Source of the DNA: Sphingobacteriales bacterium
GTDB taxonomy: Bacteria > Bacteroidota > Bacteroidia > Chitinophagales > Chitinophagaceae
DNA length: 64,000 bases
Assembly (NCBI GenBank): GCA_004295245.1
Contig: REAR01000059.1
Span: 1-64,000 of the forward strand
Direction of reading: 5' to 3'
Below the pieces are notes generated by a model. That model was not told where the DNA came from, did no database searches, and saw only the letters and a list, made by a program, of their open reading frames with translations. The translations under genes were made by a program, and so were the position numbers. Shown piece after piece: positions 1 to 8,583 of the stretch. How positions within the stretch are numbered: position 1 is the first letter of the stretch; each line of letters begins with the position of its first letter.

Positions 1-306
1 TCAAAAATATCACCCAAAAAAACTTGGGAGGGAACTATTGGTGGTGCCATATTGTGTGTTGCAGTAATTGCTTTAATTGGCTGGTGGGCGCAACTGTACC
101 GCGTTATCGATTGGGTGGCTATTGCTGCTATTGCTGCTATTGCTGGTACTGCCGGCGATTTATTTGAAAGTAAATTAAAACGCATGGCCCGGGTAAAAGA
201 CAGTGGTTCTTTTATGCCCGGCCATGGTGGCTTTTTAGACCGATTTGATTCTTTATTACTGGCTACACCCTTTGTTTGGTTGTATGTAAAGTTGTTTATG
301 CCTTAG
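1..306 (+). CDS. cdsA: Phosphatidate cytidylyltransferase (CDP-diglyceride synthase), C-terminal part
   Basis: This is the inner-membrane enzyme that makes CDP-diacylglycerol from phosphatidate and CTP, the branch point of phospholipid synthesis. The frame is open at the left edge, so only the last 101 residues are visible. SPKKTWEG lies near the start. The family signature runs from about residue 57 to 85 and reads S-K-L-K-R, four residues, K-D-S, then MPGHGGFLDRFD. Two hydrophobic stretches flank these motifs. The TAG stop overlaps the TAA stop of the convergent gene: the four bases TTAG (303-306) serve both genes. Identification is firm; only the N-terminus is missing. Confidence 0.95.
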   Translation, partial: SKISPKKTWEGTIGGAILCVAVIALIGWWAQLYRVIDWVAIAAIAAIAGTAGDLFESKLKRMARVKDSGSFMPGHGGFLDRFDSLLLATPFVWLYVKLFMP

Positions 307-1520
307 TTTTTTACAAACGATTTTATAATAGGCGCTTGTTCAGTAGTTATAATACGAACATAATATACTCCATTAGTAAGGTTGCTAATGTTTATACTGG
401 CGGTAACCAAACCGCTATTTAAATTAAATTGTTGTATGGCAACAACCGCACCGCCTGCATTTACCAATTCTATAGTTGCAGTAAGCCCAGTTTTATTTAG
501 AAGTTGCAGTTGTAATTGATTGCCTGCAGCTACAATTTTTTGCAAGCTTAATTTTTGTGTGGCAGCAAATACTTTAAATACTGGCGTATTTTTTTTGGTG
601 CCATCCTTATCTGTAGTTACAATTCTAAAATAATTCCAACCGTTCAATGGTTGGGCATCTGTAACGCTATAGCTGCTAACCCGATTGCTGTTTTTGGCGG
701 CTACTATTTGTAGTGTTTTAAAAACTACTCCATCGCTGCTTCTTTCTATAGTATAGTTAATAAGATTTTGCTCTTGTGTAGTCATCCATTTAACAATGGT
801 TTGCCCATTTTTAAACTGTGCTTCAAAGTTTAAAAATTGTGCAGGCAGGCCAATATTAAATACTTGTTTTTCCTGTACCCGCTGAAACAATAACTGATGA
901 CCAGCACCATTTAAATGGATATCATCTCCGGCTACCCGGTAGGCTGGTAATATAGAAAGATCAGTAGGATCCGTAAGTCCATCCCAAAAGTTTAAAGCAA
1001 AATAGCCAAAAGCATTCATTACACTATCTCTTACCACTTTTAAGCGGGCCCGGGCTGCTGCATTAAATTGAGTACGTGGTTGAGAGGTGGTTATATAACA
1101 AACCTTACCTGCAGCATTGGCTGTTTCTTTAATAGTGCGCAGGCAATACATAATACTATCATAAGGCAAAAACTCATAGGCATTTGAAGGGTAGTTAACC
1201 AATATTACATCTGGGTTATTTGACAGGGCATAGGTAATATTTGCAGCAGGATTGGGCTGAAAGTCGGCACCGCTATAGGGTGGAATATACCCTGTAGGCA
1301 TACCCCGGTAACAATTATAACCACTGGCTGCAATGGTGGTAACAGTGGTATCAAGCGGGGCAAACTGATTATAAAAAGCACTCAGGCGGCTTACATAACA
1401 ATCATTGATATTAATGGGCCCCACACAAGCAGAGGTAGACGACCCAATAATATAAATTTTTTTTTGGGCATAGCTGCTTTGCAGGCTGCATAGCAGCAGG
1501 ATAGCTAAAAAGGTGCGCAT
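303..1520 (-). CDS. Secreted SGNH/GDSL-type hydrolase with type IX secretion C-terminal domain
   Basis: The 405-residue protein begins with a Sec signal peptide ending SSYAQ. The mature part opens with KKIYIIGSSTSAC, the SGNH block I (catalytic Ser in GSS). GDDIHLNGAGH near residue 200 matches block V, whose Asp and His complete the triad. The middle region (about 230-320) looks like a beta-sandwich. The last 75 residues resemble a T9SS type A sorting domain, ending in INISNLTNGVYYVRI and a Lys-rich tail. Known family members are esterases, lipases or carbohydrate acetylesterases; the substrate here cannot be told. It probably leaves the cell through the gliding-associated type IX system, which is restricted to Bacteroidota. 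Confidence 0.8.
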   Translation of the reverse strand: MRTFLAILLLCSLQSSYAQKKIYIIGSSTSACVGPININDCYVSRLSAFYNQFAPLDTTVTTIAASGYNCYRGMPTGYIPPYSGADFQPNPAANITYALSNNPDVILVNYPSNAYEFLPYDSIMYCLRTIKETANAAGKVCYITTSQPRTQFNAAARARLKVVRDSVMNAFGYFALNFWDGLTDPTDLSILPAYRVAGDDIHLNGAGHQLLFQRVQEKQVFNIGLPAQFLNFEAQFKNGQTIVKWMTTQEQNLINYTIERSSDGVVFKTLQIVAAKNSNRVSSYSVTDAQPLNGWNYFRIVTTDKDGTKKNTPVFKVFAATQKLSLQKIVAAGNQLQLQLLNKTGLTATIELVNAGGAVVAIQQFNLNSGLVTASINISNLTNGVYYVRIITTEQAPIIKSFVKN

Positions 1521-1717
1521 TCACAGTTAGTTTAAAGGTGATAAGGTATAGCTGTACGGGTGCGGAAATTCTGGGGAAGAGGATTTAGAAGGACTATAAA
1601 TTTAGACTATTTAAAGCCACAGTTTGCCAGAACTGCTTAGTTTTTAAAAAAACAACACGTAAAACTTTTAAAAGAAGGAAAGAATGCATACATTTGATTA
1701 GTTGTTTAACTAACTAT

Positions 1718-2158
1718 ATGCCAAACAACCAATTTAAAAAAGGAGAACTCTACAGTTTTGTAACCGGCAAAGCGTCTACCGCTATTGCCCGAAGGCTGCA
1801 AAAAAAGTTTAATACCGCCACACTTAATTTAACCATTGAGCAGTGGAGTGTGCTGTATCATTTATGGAAAAAAGATGGTATTAGCCAGCAAGAGTTATGC
1901 AATGCCACTTTTAGAGATAAGCCCAGCATTACCCGTTTAGTAGATAATCTTGAAAAACTAAAGCTGGTAAAAAGGGTGCCTTCTAAAAGTGACCGCAGAA
2001 TGAATATGGTGTTTTTAACCCCCGAGGCATTAAAGTTGCAGGAACAAACCATGGAGTTAGCAGAAGAAACTTTGAATGAAGCACTATTAACTGTGCCGGC
2101 AGATAAGATTGAAGTATGTAAAGAAGTACTGCAGATAGTGTATGATAATTTAAAATAG
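1718..2158 (+). CDS. MarR-family transcriptional regulator
   Basis: A winged-helix repressor of about 146 residues. The recognition region ISQQELCNATFRDKPSITR is followed by LVDNLEKLKLVKR and the wing SDRRMNMVFLT, the usual MarR layout with the basic DR dipeptide in the wing. A TTG 24 bases upstream is also in frame, but the ATG at 1718 (MPNNQFKKGELY) gives the normal family length. It lies 110 bases upstream of an acyl-CoA dehydrogenase in the same direction, with a copy of the interspersed repeat between them. Control of that fatty-acid gene is plausible but is inference. Confidence 0.85.
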   Translation: MPNNQFKKGELYSFVTGKASTAIARRLQKKFNTATLNLTIEQWSVLYHLWKKDGISQQELCNATFRDKPSITRLVDNLEKLKLVKRVPSKSDRRMNMVFLTPEALKLQEQTMELAEETLNEALLTVPADKIEVCKEVLQIVYDNLK

Positions 2159-2170
2159 CTGAACAATAAA

Positions 2171-2224
2171 CTGCAGTACAAGAGTGCGACGCAAGGATGC
2201 CGCCACTGTTGCAGCTGCTGGTAC
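2171..2224 (-). repeat. Interspersed two-box repeat, half copy
   Basis: GTGCGACGCAAG 2184-2195, 21-base spacer, GCTGGTAC 2217-2224. Between the MarR and acyl-CoA dehydrogenase genes. Confidence 0.83.
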
Positions 2225-2268
2225 CATATTTATACTAAACACTTGCAAATTTTTAAACACTTACAATT

Positions 2269-4062
2269 ATGAGCACCACAACAAACAAACAGCAAGCCTT
2301 AAAAGGCGGCGAATGGCTGGTTAAAGAAAGCTCAGCTTTTGAAACATTTATACCGGAAGATTATAACGAGGAACAACAGATGGTGAAAGATATGTGCACC
2401 AGTTTTTTGGATGCTGAAGTATTGCCTGTTATTGAACGTGTAGATAAAATGGAACCGGGCCTGATGCCTGCTTTAATGGTAAAAGCCGGCGAGCAGGGAT
2501 TACTGGGTGTTTCAATACCAGAAGAGCAAGGTGGCCTGGGTAAAGATTTTATTACCTCTACTCTGGTGAACGAAGCTTTGGGGGGTGGTTTTTCTTTTTC
2601 AGTAGCAGTAGCAGCACATACTGGTATTGGCACATTACCTATTTTATATTTTGGTACAGAAGAGCAAAAGAAAAAATATATTCCTAAACTGGCTTCTGGC
2701 GAGTGGAAAGGTGCTTACGGTTTAACAGAGCCTAACAGCGGTAGCGATGCATTGAGTGCTAAAACAACAGCTAAACTAACAGAAGATGGCAAGCATTATA
2801 TTGTTAACGGCCAAAAATGCTGGATAACCAACGGTGGCTTTGCAGATGTTTATACAGTGTTTGCTAAAGTAGATGGAGATAAGTTTACCGGCTTTATAAT
2901 TGAACGCGGTTTTGAAGGCTTTACACAAGGGCCAGAAGAACATAAGATGGGTATTAAAGGCTCTTCTACCGTACAACTATTTTTTCAAGACTGTAAAGTG
3001 CCGGCAGAAAATATGCTGGGAGAAGTTGGTAAGGGCCATATTATAGCGTTTAATATTTTAAATATTGGCCGTTTAAAATTATGTGCTGCTGCATTGGGTG
3101 GTAGTAAAAGAGCTTTAAACACCACCATTGAATATGCCAATACAAGAGAACAATTTAAAACTCCCATAGGTAGTTTTGGGGCTATTAAAAATAAACTGGC
3201 CAATATGGCCATTGGTATTTGGGTGGCAGAAAGTGCTTTATACCGCACGTCTAAATGGATAGATGATAAAGAACATGAATTGATGGCTGCCGGTAAGCCT
3301 TTTAATGAGGCCTTATTGGGTGCTGCAGAAGAATACGCCATTGAGTGTGCTATGTTAAAAGTATATGGCAGCGAAGTATTAGATTTAGTAGTGGATGAAG
3401 GTGTGCAGATACATGGCGGCAATGGGTTTAGCGATGAGTATATTATTTCAAAAGCATACCGCGATAGCCGTATTAACCGCATTTACGAAGGCACCAATGA
3501 AATTAATCGTTTACTTACCGTAGACATGGTACTAAAACGTGCCATGAAAGGCAGATTAGATTTAATGGGCGCAGCCATGAATGTGCAGAAAGAACTAATG
3601 TCGATACCCGATTTTGGCAGCGGCGATGACGCACCTTTTGCAAAAGAATTAAAGGCTATTACCAATTTTAAGAAAGCTATTTTAATGGTAGCCGGTGCAG
3701 CCGTGCAAAAGCTAATGATGAAGATTGAACACGAGCAAGAAATATTAATGAATATAGCAGATATGGCAATTGAAACGTTTAATGCAGAAAGCGCCTTGCT
3801 GCGTGTAATTAAACTGGCAGATAAACGTGGTGAAACCGGCTGCCAGTTTGAATTGGATATCACCCATACTTATATTTATGATGCTGCAGACCGCATTAAT
3901 AAATTTGGTAAAGATGCATTAAATGCATTTGCAGATGGCGATGAACAGCGAATGATGTTGTTAGGGTTAAAGCGCTTTACTAAAGCAGAACCCTTTAACA
4001 GTAAAGATGCCAAGCGCCGTATTGCCAATAAATTACTGGGCGATAATAAATACCCGTTGTAA
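2269..4062 (+). CDS. Acyl-CoA dehydrogenase with C-terminal extension
   Basis: An FAD enzyme of fatty-acid beta-oxidation that makes trans-2-enoyl-CoA. At 597 residues it is about 200 longer than the classic 380-residue form, as in the very-long-chain and Bacteroidota FadE-like types. The FAD/substrate signature GLTEPNSGSDA lies near residue 155. The C-terminal signature IHGGNGFSDEY is followed by RINRIYEGTNEINR near residue 405, whose Glu is in the catalytic-base position. The remaining part (about 430-597) is helical with no further motif I recognise. A strong hairpin terminator follows 26 bases after the stop, so it is probably transcribed alone or with the upstream MarR gene. Confidence 0.93.
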   Translation: MSTTTNKQQALKGGEWLVKESSAFETFIPEDYNEEQQMVKDMCTSFLDAEVLPVIERVDKMEPGLMPALMVKAGEQGLLGVSIPEEQGGLGKDFITSTLVNEALGGGFSFSVAVAAHTGIGTLPILYFGTEEQKKKYIPKLASGEWKGAYGLTEPNSGSDALSAKTTAKLTEDGKHYIVNGQKCWITNGGFADVYTVFAKVDGDKFTGFIIERGFEGFTQGPEEHKMGIKGSSTVQLFFQDCKVPAENMLGEVGKGHIIAFNILNIGRLKLCAAALGGSKRALNTTIEYANTREQFKTPIGSFGAIKNKLANMAIGIWVAESALYRTSKWIDDKEHELMAAGKPFNEALLGAAEEYAIECAMLKVYGSEVLDLVVDEGVQIHGGNGFSDEYIISKAYRDSRINRIYEGTNEINRLLTVDMVLKRAMKGRLDLMGAAMNVQKELMSIPDFGSGDDAPFAKELKAITNFKKAILMVAGAAVQKLMMKIEHEQEILMNIADMAIETFNAESALLRVIKLADKRGETGCQFELDITHTYIYDAADRINKFGKDALNAFADGDEQRMMLLGLKRFTKAEPFNSKDAKRRIANKLLGDNKYPL

Positions 4063-4088
4063 TTACTGTATAAAGTTTAGTTATAAAG

Positions 4089-4114
4089 CCCTGCTGTTAA
4101 GCAGGGTTTTTTTT
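4089..4114 (+). terminator. Rho-independent terminator after the acyl-CoA dehydrogenase
   Basis: A perfect 6-bp stem, CCCTGC and GCAGGG, with a six-base loop, is followed by eight T residues. Confidence 0.85.
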
Positions 4115-4116
4115 AT

Positions 4117-4190
4117 GTAACCAACTGTAGTATTACATAGCATCAACTGTTGCGTCGCACCTGTTAACGGTACGGCAGTGAGCAACAAAA
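4117..4190 (+). repeat. Interspersed two-box repeat, half copy
   Basis: GTAACCAAC 4117-4125, 23-base spacer, GTTGCGTCGCAC 4149-4160, then CTGTTAAC. It follows the acyl-CoA dehydrogenase terminator. A right half, if present, is too worn to define. Confidence 0.82.
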
Positions 4191-4298
4191 AACAAATAAC
4201 TATAACAAAGCGTAGTGCAGCAGGTCTAAATTTTTTTAAAGGTCATAATGAAAACTTGTACTTTCATAGCCCCTTTATAACAACATTTACAACCGCAT

Positions 4299-5528
4299 AT
4301 GATTAAGAAAGATTCAAACGCCGCAGTAGGTTTTATATTTATAACACTGCTATTAGATATTATAGGCTGGGGTATTATAATACCCGTAGTACCAAAATTA
4401 ATTGGGGGCATGATTAATGGAGATATCAGCGAAGCTTCTAAATATGGAGGTTGGCTAACTGCAGCATACGCCATTACACAGTTTTGTTTTGCACCTCTTA
4501 TAGGAAATTTAAGTGATAAATATGGCCGCAGGCCGGTTCTCTTATTCTCATTGTTTGGGTTTGGTATGGATTATTTATTAGTGGCTTTTGCACCCAATAT
4601 CTATTGGTTATTTGCGGGGCGTATTATTGCAGGTATAACGGGTGCCAGTTTTACAACAGCCACCGCATATATTGCAGACATTAGCACACCAGAAAACAGG
4701 GCGAAAAATTTTGGTATGATTGGGGCTGCTTTTGGTATGGGCTTTATTATTGGTCCTGTTATTGGCGGTTTATTAGGAAGCTTTGGCCCAAGAGTACCAT
4801 TTATAGCGGCAGCTATTTTGTGTTTATTAAATTGGCTGTATGGTTATTTTGTTTTGCCAGAATCTTTAAGCAAAGAAAACCGCAGGCCTTTTGATTGGAA
4901 AAGAGCCAACCCCGTGGGTTCGTTATTTATGCTAAAACGATATCCTGCATTAGGTGGTTTGGTGTTTTCGTTAGTATTGGTATATATAGCAGCACATGCT
5001 GTGCAAAGCAATTGGAGTTTTTTTACTATTTATAGATTTAACTGGACTGAGAAATTAGTAGGCATTTCTTTGGGAGTGGTTGGTTTATTAGTAGGTCTTG
5101 TGCAGGGTGGATTGATACGGTGGGTAAACCCAAAGTTGGGAAATGAGAAAAGTGTATATGTAGGTTTAGCTTTATATGGTATGGGGCTGCTGTTGTTTGC
5201 ATTTGCTAATGCCAGTTGGATGATGTTTGTTTTTTTAATTCCTTATTGCTTGGGCGGCATTGCGGGTCCGGCATTGCAATCAATTATATCTGGCCATGTG
5301 CCGCCAACAGAGCAAGGTGAGTTACAAGGAGCATTAACGAGTTTAATGAGTGCCACTTCTATTATAGGGCCGCCCATTATGACTAATTTGTTTTATTTCT
5401 TCACACATAAAAGTGCCCCTATTCATTTTCCGGGAGCTCCTTTTTTATTAGGCGCTGTATTAATGTTTGGAAGTGCTATTATTGCGTATTATGTATTAAG
5501 CCATGAAAAAAAGCCAGCCATTCAATAA
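4299..5528 (+). CDS. MFS drug-efflux transporter, TetA/TCR-like
   Basis: A 409-residue, 12-helix major facilitator. The N-terminal helix [18 protein letters not shown] and the loop 2-3 motif [14 protein letters not shown] are typical of the TetA/Bcr drug:proton antiporter group. A motif C-like [15 protein letters not shown] lies at helix 5. Such proteins export tetracyclines or other small drugs in exchange for protons, but sequence alone does not give the substrate. Clinical-type resistance should not be assumed. The next gene starts 7 bases after the stop, so the two are probably co-transcribed. Confidence 0.85.
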   Translation: MIKKDSNAAVGFIFITLLLDIIGWGIIIPVVPKLIGGMINGDISEASKYGGWLTAAYAITQFCFAPLIGNLSDKYGRRPVLLFSLFGFGMDYLLVAFAPNIYWLFAGRIIAGITGASFTTATAYIADISTPENRAKNFGMIGAAFGMGFIIGPVIGGLLGSFGPRVPFIAAAILCLLNWLYGYFVLPESLSKENRRPFDWKRANPVGSLFMLKRYPALGGLVFSLVLVYIAAHAVQSNWSFFTIYRFNWTEKLVGISLGVVGLLVGLVQGGLIRWVNPKLGNEKSVYVGLALYGMGLLLFAFANASWMMFVFLIPYCLGGIAGPALQSIISGHVPPTEQGELQGALTSLMSATSIIGPPIMTNLFYFFTHKSAPIHFPGAPFLLGAVLMFGSAIIAYYVLSHEKKPAIQ

Positions 5529-5535
5529 GTTTATT

Positions 5536-7065
5536 ATGAAGTATCTGTATTTTGTTTTAGGCGTTTTGTTTTTCAGTAGTTGTGCCACTACAAAGAAAAA
5601 TAGTTCTCAAACTAAAGACGATGGTATACTAGAAGTTGTATTGGTACAAGTTAATGATGTGTATGAAATAGCTGCTATAGAAAACGGTAAAACAGGAGGG
5701 GTGGCACGGATAGCCGCATTAAAAAAGAAATACCTGCAGCAAAACCCAAATACTTTACTGTTAATGGCGGGAGATTTTTTTAGTCCCAGCGTTTATAACA
5801 GTTTACAGTATGAAGGTAAAAGAATACGGGGCAAACAAATGGTGGCTGCCATGAATGCTGCGGGGTTTGATTGGGCCATTTTTGGCAATCACGAATTTGA
5901 TATTTCAGAAAAAGAAGCACAGGAAAGAATTGATGAGTCTGCTTTTAGTTGGGTAGCTTCTAATACTTTTCACAAAACAGCTGGTGGAGTATTGCCTTTT
6001 GCAAAGCAAAAGAAAAATGGTGCGGTTATTTTTCCGGAAAAGGCTATAATTACTTTAAAAGATGCAGATGGCACAGTTGCTAAATTGGGCTTGTTTGGTA
6101 TAACGCTGCCGTTTAATAAAGCAGATTATGTTAGTTATACAGATCCGCTTGAAGCATCAAAAAAAATGTATGCGGTCCTTAAAGATTCTTGTGATGCGGT
6201 TGTGGCTATTACCCACCAGGCCATTGCAGACGATATTGTGCTGGCAAAAGAAATACCGGGTCTTACTGCTATTGTGGGGGGCCATGAGCATGATATGAGA
6301 CGTGAAGAAGTTGGGCAGGTTACTATTACCAAAGCACATTCCAATGCAAAATCTGCATACATTATAAGAGTATTAATAAATAAAAAAACTAAGAAGACTG
6401 TAGTAACAGATAGCCTTTATTATATTAATGAAACAGTAGCGCCAGATAGTGCAACACAAGTAGTGGTTGATTACTGGACAGGTATTGCTAATGCAAACTA
6501 TGCCTCTATTGGGTTTAATGCTAAAGAGGTAATTATGGCAAGCGGCCCCGCATTAGATGGAAGAGATGATGTGGTAAGAAGCGAAGAAACAAATTTTACG
6601 CAATTGTTGGTTAAGGCATTAGAAAAGGCAAGCCCTGCTGCAGATATAATATTATTTAATGGAGGCTCTATGCGATTGGATGATTTTTTACAAGCACCCA
6701 TTACACAATATGATATAATACGAACACTGCCTTTTGGCGGGGCAATAAAAGAAGTAGCTATAAAGGGTAGCTTATTGATACAAGTTTTAAATGTTGGATT
6801 AAAAAATAAAGGAACCGGTGGATTTTTGCATAGTAGTAATACTAAGTTGGTAAATGGAGTGTGGTTTTTAAAAGGAATGCCAATTGATGAAAATGCCATT
6901 TATAGAGTTGCACTGACTGATTTTTTGTTTAGTGGAAAAGAAGCGAACCTGGGGTTTTTACAACCGGCTAACCCCGGAGTTATAAAGATATATGACGATT
7001 TCAAATCTCCTGATATAAGAAGCGATATACGATTAGCATTTATTAGTTACTTAAAAAGCCTTTAA
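5536..7065 (+). CDS. Lipoprotein 5'-nucleotidase / UshA-family metallophosphatase
   Basis: A 509-residue periplasmic lipoprotein. The start at 5536 (MKYLYFVLGVLFFSSCATT) gives a clean lipobox FSSC; an in-frame ATG at 5503 inside the MFS gene would spoil the signal peptide. The metallophosphoesterase half shows the metal-binding blocks NDVYEI, MAGDFF, GNHEFD, THQ and GGHEHD. The first block has NDV where most family members have NDxH, a small deviation. The C-terminal half shows FNGGSMRLD and RTLPFGG of the substrate-binding nucleotidase domain. It probably releases phosphate from nucleotides in the periplasm for uptake. Confidence 0.88.
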   Translation: MKYLYFVLGVLFFSSCATTKKNSSQTKDDGILEVVLVQVNDVYEIAAIENGKTGGVARIAALKKKYLQQNPNTLLLMAGDFFSPSVYNSLQYEGKRIRGKQMVAAMNAAGFDWAIFGNHEFDISEKEAQERIDESAFSWVASNTFHKTAGGVLPFAKQKKNGAVIFPEKAIITLKDADGTVAKLGLFGITLPFNKADYVSYTDPLEASKKMYAVLKDSCDAVVAITHQAIADDIVLAKEIPGLTAIVGGHEHDMRREEVGQVTITKAHSNAKSAYIIRVLINKKTKKTVVTDSLYYINETVAPDSATQVVVDYWTGIANANYASIGFNAKEVIMASGPALDGRDDVVRSEETNFTQLLVKALEKASPAADIILFNGGSMRLDDFLQAPITQYDIIRTLPFGGAIKEVAIKGSLLIQVLNVGLKNKGTGGFLHSSNTKLVNGVWFLKGMPIDENAIYRVALTDFLFSGKEANLGFLQPANPGVIKIYDDFKSPDIRSDIRLAFISYLKSL

Positions 7066-7093
7066 TTAAGGCTGTTGCCATTAGCACTGCTTT

Positions 7094-7138
7094 TGAACGG
7101 AGCGTCGCAAGAATGTTGCGCTGTGAGTTACTGTTCAC
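7094..7138 (-). repeat. Interspersed two-box repeat, worn half copy
   Basis: TGAACGG then AGCGTCGCAAGAATGTTGCG, with the centre base of the palindrome changed and the closing box decayed (TTACTGTTCACC). Recognised by comparison with the copies at 11457 and 43769. Confidence 0.6.
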
Positions 7139-7324
7139 CCCCTTTTTACTATCTCTATTGAAGCGGCTGCAAAAATTACTAAATGGAAACACTCAATAAA
7201 AAATTAGGTAAGATATTAATTTTACTAAAATACTCCATTACTAAAACTTTTTTCTTCCTCATCTGGCGTTTGTAAAGATGCAGCCTTTGTTTAGTGGCTG
7301 TAATAATCCCGTAATATTGAAAAC

Positions 7325-7768
7325 ATGGATAAGAAGTTTACGCCCAAAATTTTTCTGGTAGATGATGATGTGTTTTGTTTGACGATGAATCAGCAATGTT
7401 TAAATAATCTTGGCTATAAAAATGTTCATACATTTTATCAAAGCGCTGAATGTTTAAACCAATTGACACAGCAACCTGATATTATTTTTTTAGATTACCA
7501 TATGGATAATCTGAATGGGATAGAGGTACTGAAAAAGATTAAGCGGTTCAATCCTAATACAATTATTGTTTTTATTTCAGGTCAGGAGGATATTGATATA
7601 GCTGTAAATGCACTGAAATATGGCGCTTTTGATTATATAATGAAGAGCCAGTTGAATGAAGAAAAAATGAGACAGGTGATGACTAAAGCCGGGCAGTTAA
7701 GAGAACTGCTGATACGGAAAAGCCGAAAGGGAATACTCAAAAGAGTTTTTTCTGGATTAGGACTTTAG
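7325..7768 (+). CDS. Single-domain response regulator (CheY-like receiver)
   Basis: 147 residues carrying one receiver domain and no output domain. Acidic residues DDD follow IFLV near residue 13. The phospho-acceptor Asp is in IIFLDYHMD near residue 57. The conserved Ser is in FISGQ and the Lys in DYIMKSQ near residue 103. A basic tail of about 25 residues follows. It sits directly upstream of the exopolysaccharide genes (37 bases to the Wza-like gene) on the same strand, so it may signal to that machinery by protein contact. No partner kinase is nearby. Confidence 0.85.
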   Translation: MDKKFTPKIFLVDDDVFCLTMNQQCLNNLGYKNVHTFYQSAECLNQLTQQPDIIFLDYHMDNLNGIEVLKKIKRFNPNTIIVFISGQEDIDIAVNALKYGAFDYIMKSQLNEEKMRQVMTKAGQLRELLIRKSRKGILKRVFSGLGL

Positions 7769-7804
7769 CCAGCCGACTCTGTGAAAAGATAAACCCAATA
7801 TTTT

Positions 7805-8575
7805 ATGCCCCGCCCCCCCAAAAAACTATGTGTACCCCTGTGGTATTGCCTTGTTGGCATTATACTGCTTTCGTCGTGCAAAACGCAAAACCTTTTTCAG
7901 ACAAAAAAGGCAGTAAAAAACACACCTATTACAGACAGCAGCTTCTTTGCTGTAACACCCGATTACCAATATAAAATACGGAAGGATGATAAAGTAAATA
8001 TCAGTGTGTGGGACCACGACGATTTAAGTGTGGGATCCTTATATGGTATTTATAACTCCAATGAAGTTTATGGCAAGTGGTTGCTGGTAAACGTTCGTGG
8101 AGAAATTAATGTGCCCCAAATTGGCCTTCTTAAAGTAAAAGGATTATCTGTAATTGAAGTGGAAGACACCTTGCGCAAGTTGTATGCGCAATGGATTAAA
8201 ACACCGATTGTAGATGTTAAAGTATTAAATAAAGAGATAACTGTAATTGGTGAAATGAAAAGCCCTGGTAAATTTTTAGTAGAAAAGGATAATAACACGC
8301 TTATTGAAATGTTGGCGAAAGCCGGTGATTTTGATTTTTACGCTAACAAAAAAACGGTAAAAGTAATACGGGTACAAAACGGTGCGGTAAAAGAAATAAC
8401 CATCGATCTTACCAAAATGGATAACTATCTGTACCGGAATATACAATTGATACCTGGTGATGTTGTATATGTACCTTCTAAGAAAGGAAAAGATTTTGAT
8501 AAACGCATTGCTGTTATTATTCCATTTGCCTCAATAGCCACCGCATTTGCTATTACTTACGGAACATTTTTTTAA
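7805..8575 (+). CDS. Polysaccharide export lipoprotein, Wza-like (Poly_export/SLBB)
   Basis: A 256-residue outer-membrane export component. The signal peptide ends in the lipobox LLSSC near residue 25. The polysaccharide export domain begins at YKIRKDDKVNISVWDHDDLS, and an SLBB ligand-binding fold covers ITVIGEMKSPGKFLVE. A hydrophobic segment, IAVIIPFASIATAFAITYG, ends the protein and could be the membrane anchor or pore helix. It is the first structural gene of the locus and is followed after 8 bases by the Wzc-like gene, the usual exporter/copolymerase pairing. Confidence 0.9.
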   Translation: MPRPPKKLCVPLWYCLVGIILLSSCKTQNLFQTKKAVKNTPITDSSFFAVTPDYQYKIRKDDKVNISVWDHDDLSVGSLYGIYNSNEVYGKWLLVNVRGEINVPQIGLLKVKGLSVIEVEDTLRKLYAQWIKTPIVDVKVLNKEITVIGEMKSPGKFLVEKDNNTLIEMLAKAGDFDFYANKKTVKVIRVQNGAVKEITIDLTKMDNYLYRNIQLIPGDVVYVPSKKGKDFDKRIAVIIPFASIATAFAITYGTFF

Positions 8576-8583
8576 AATTTAGT

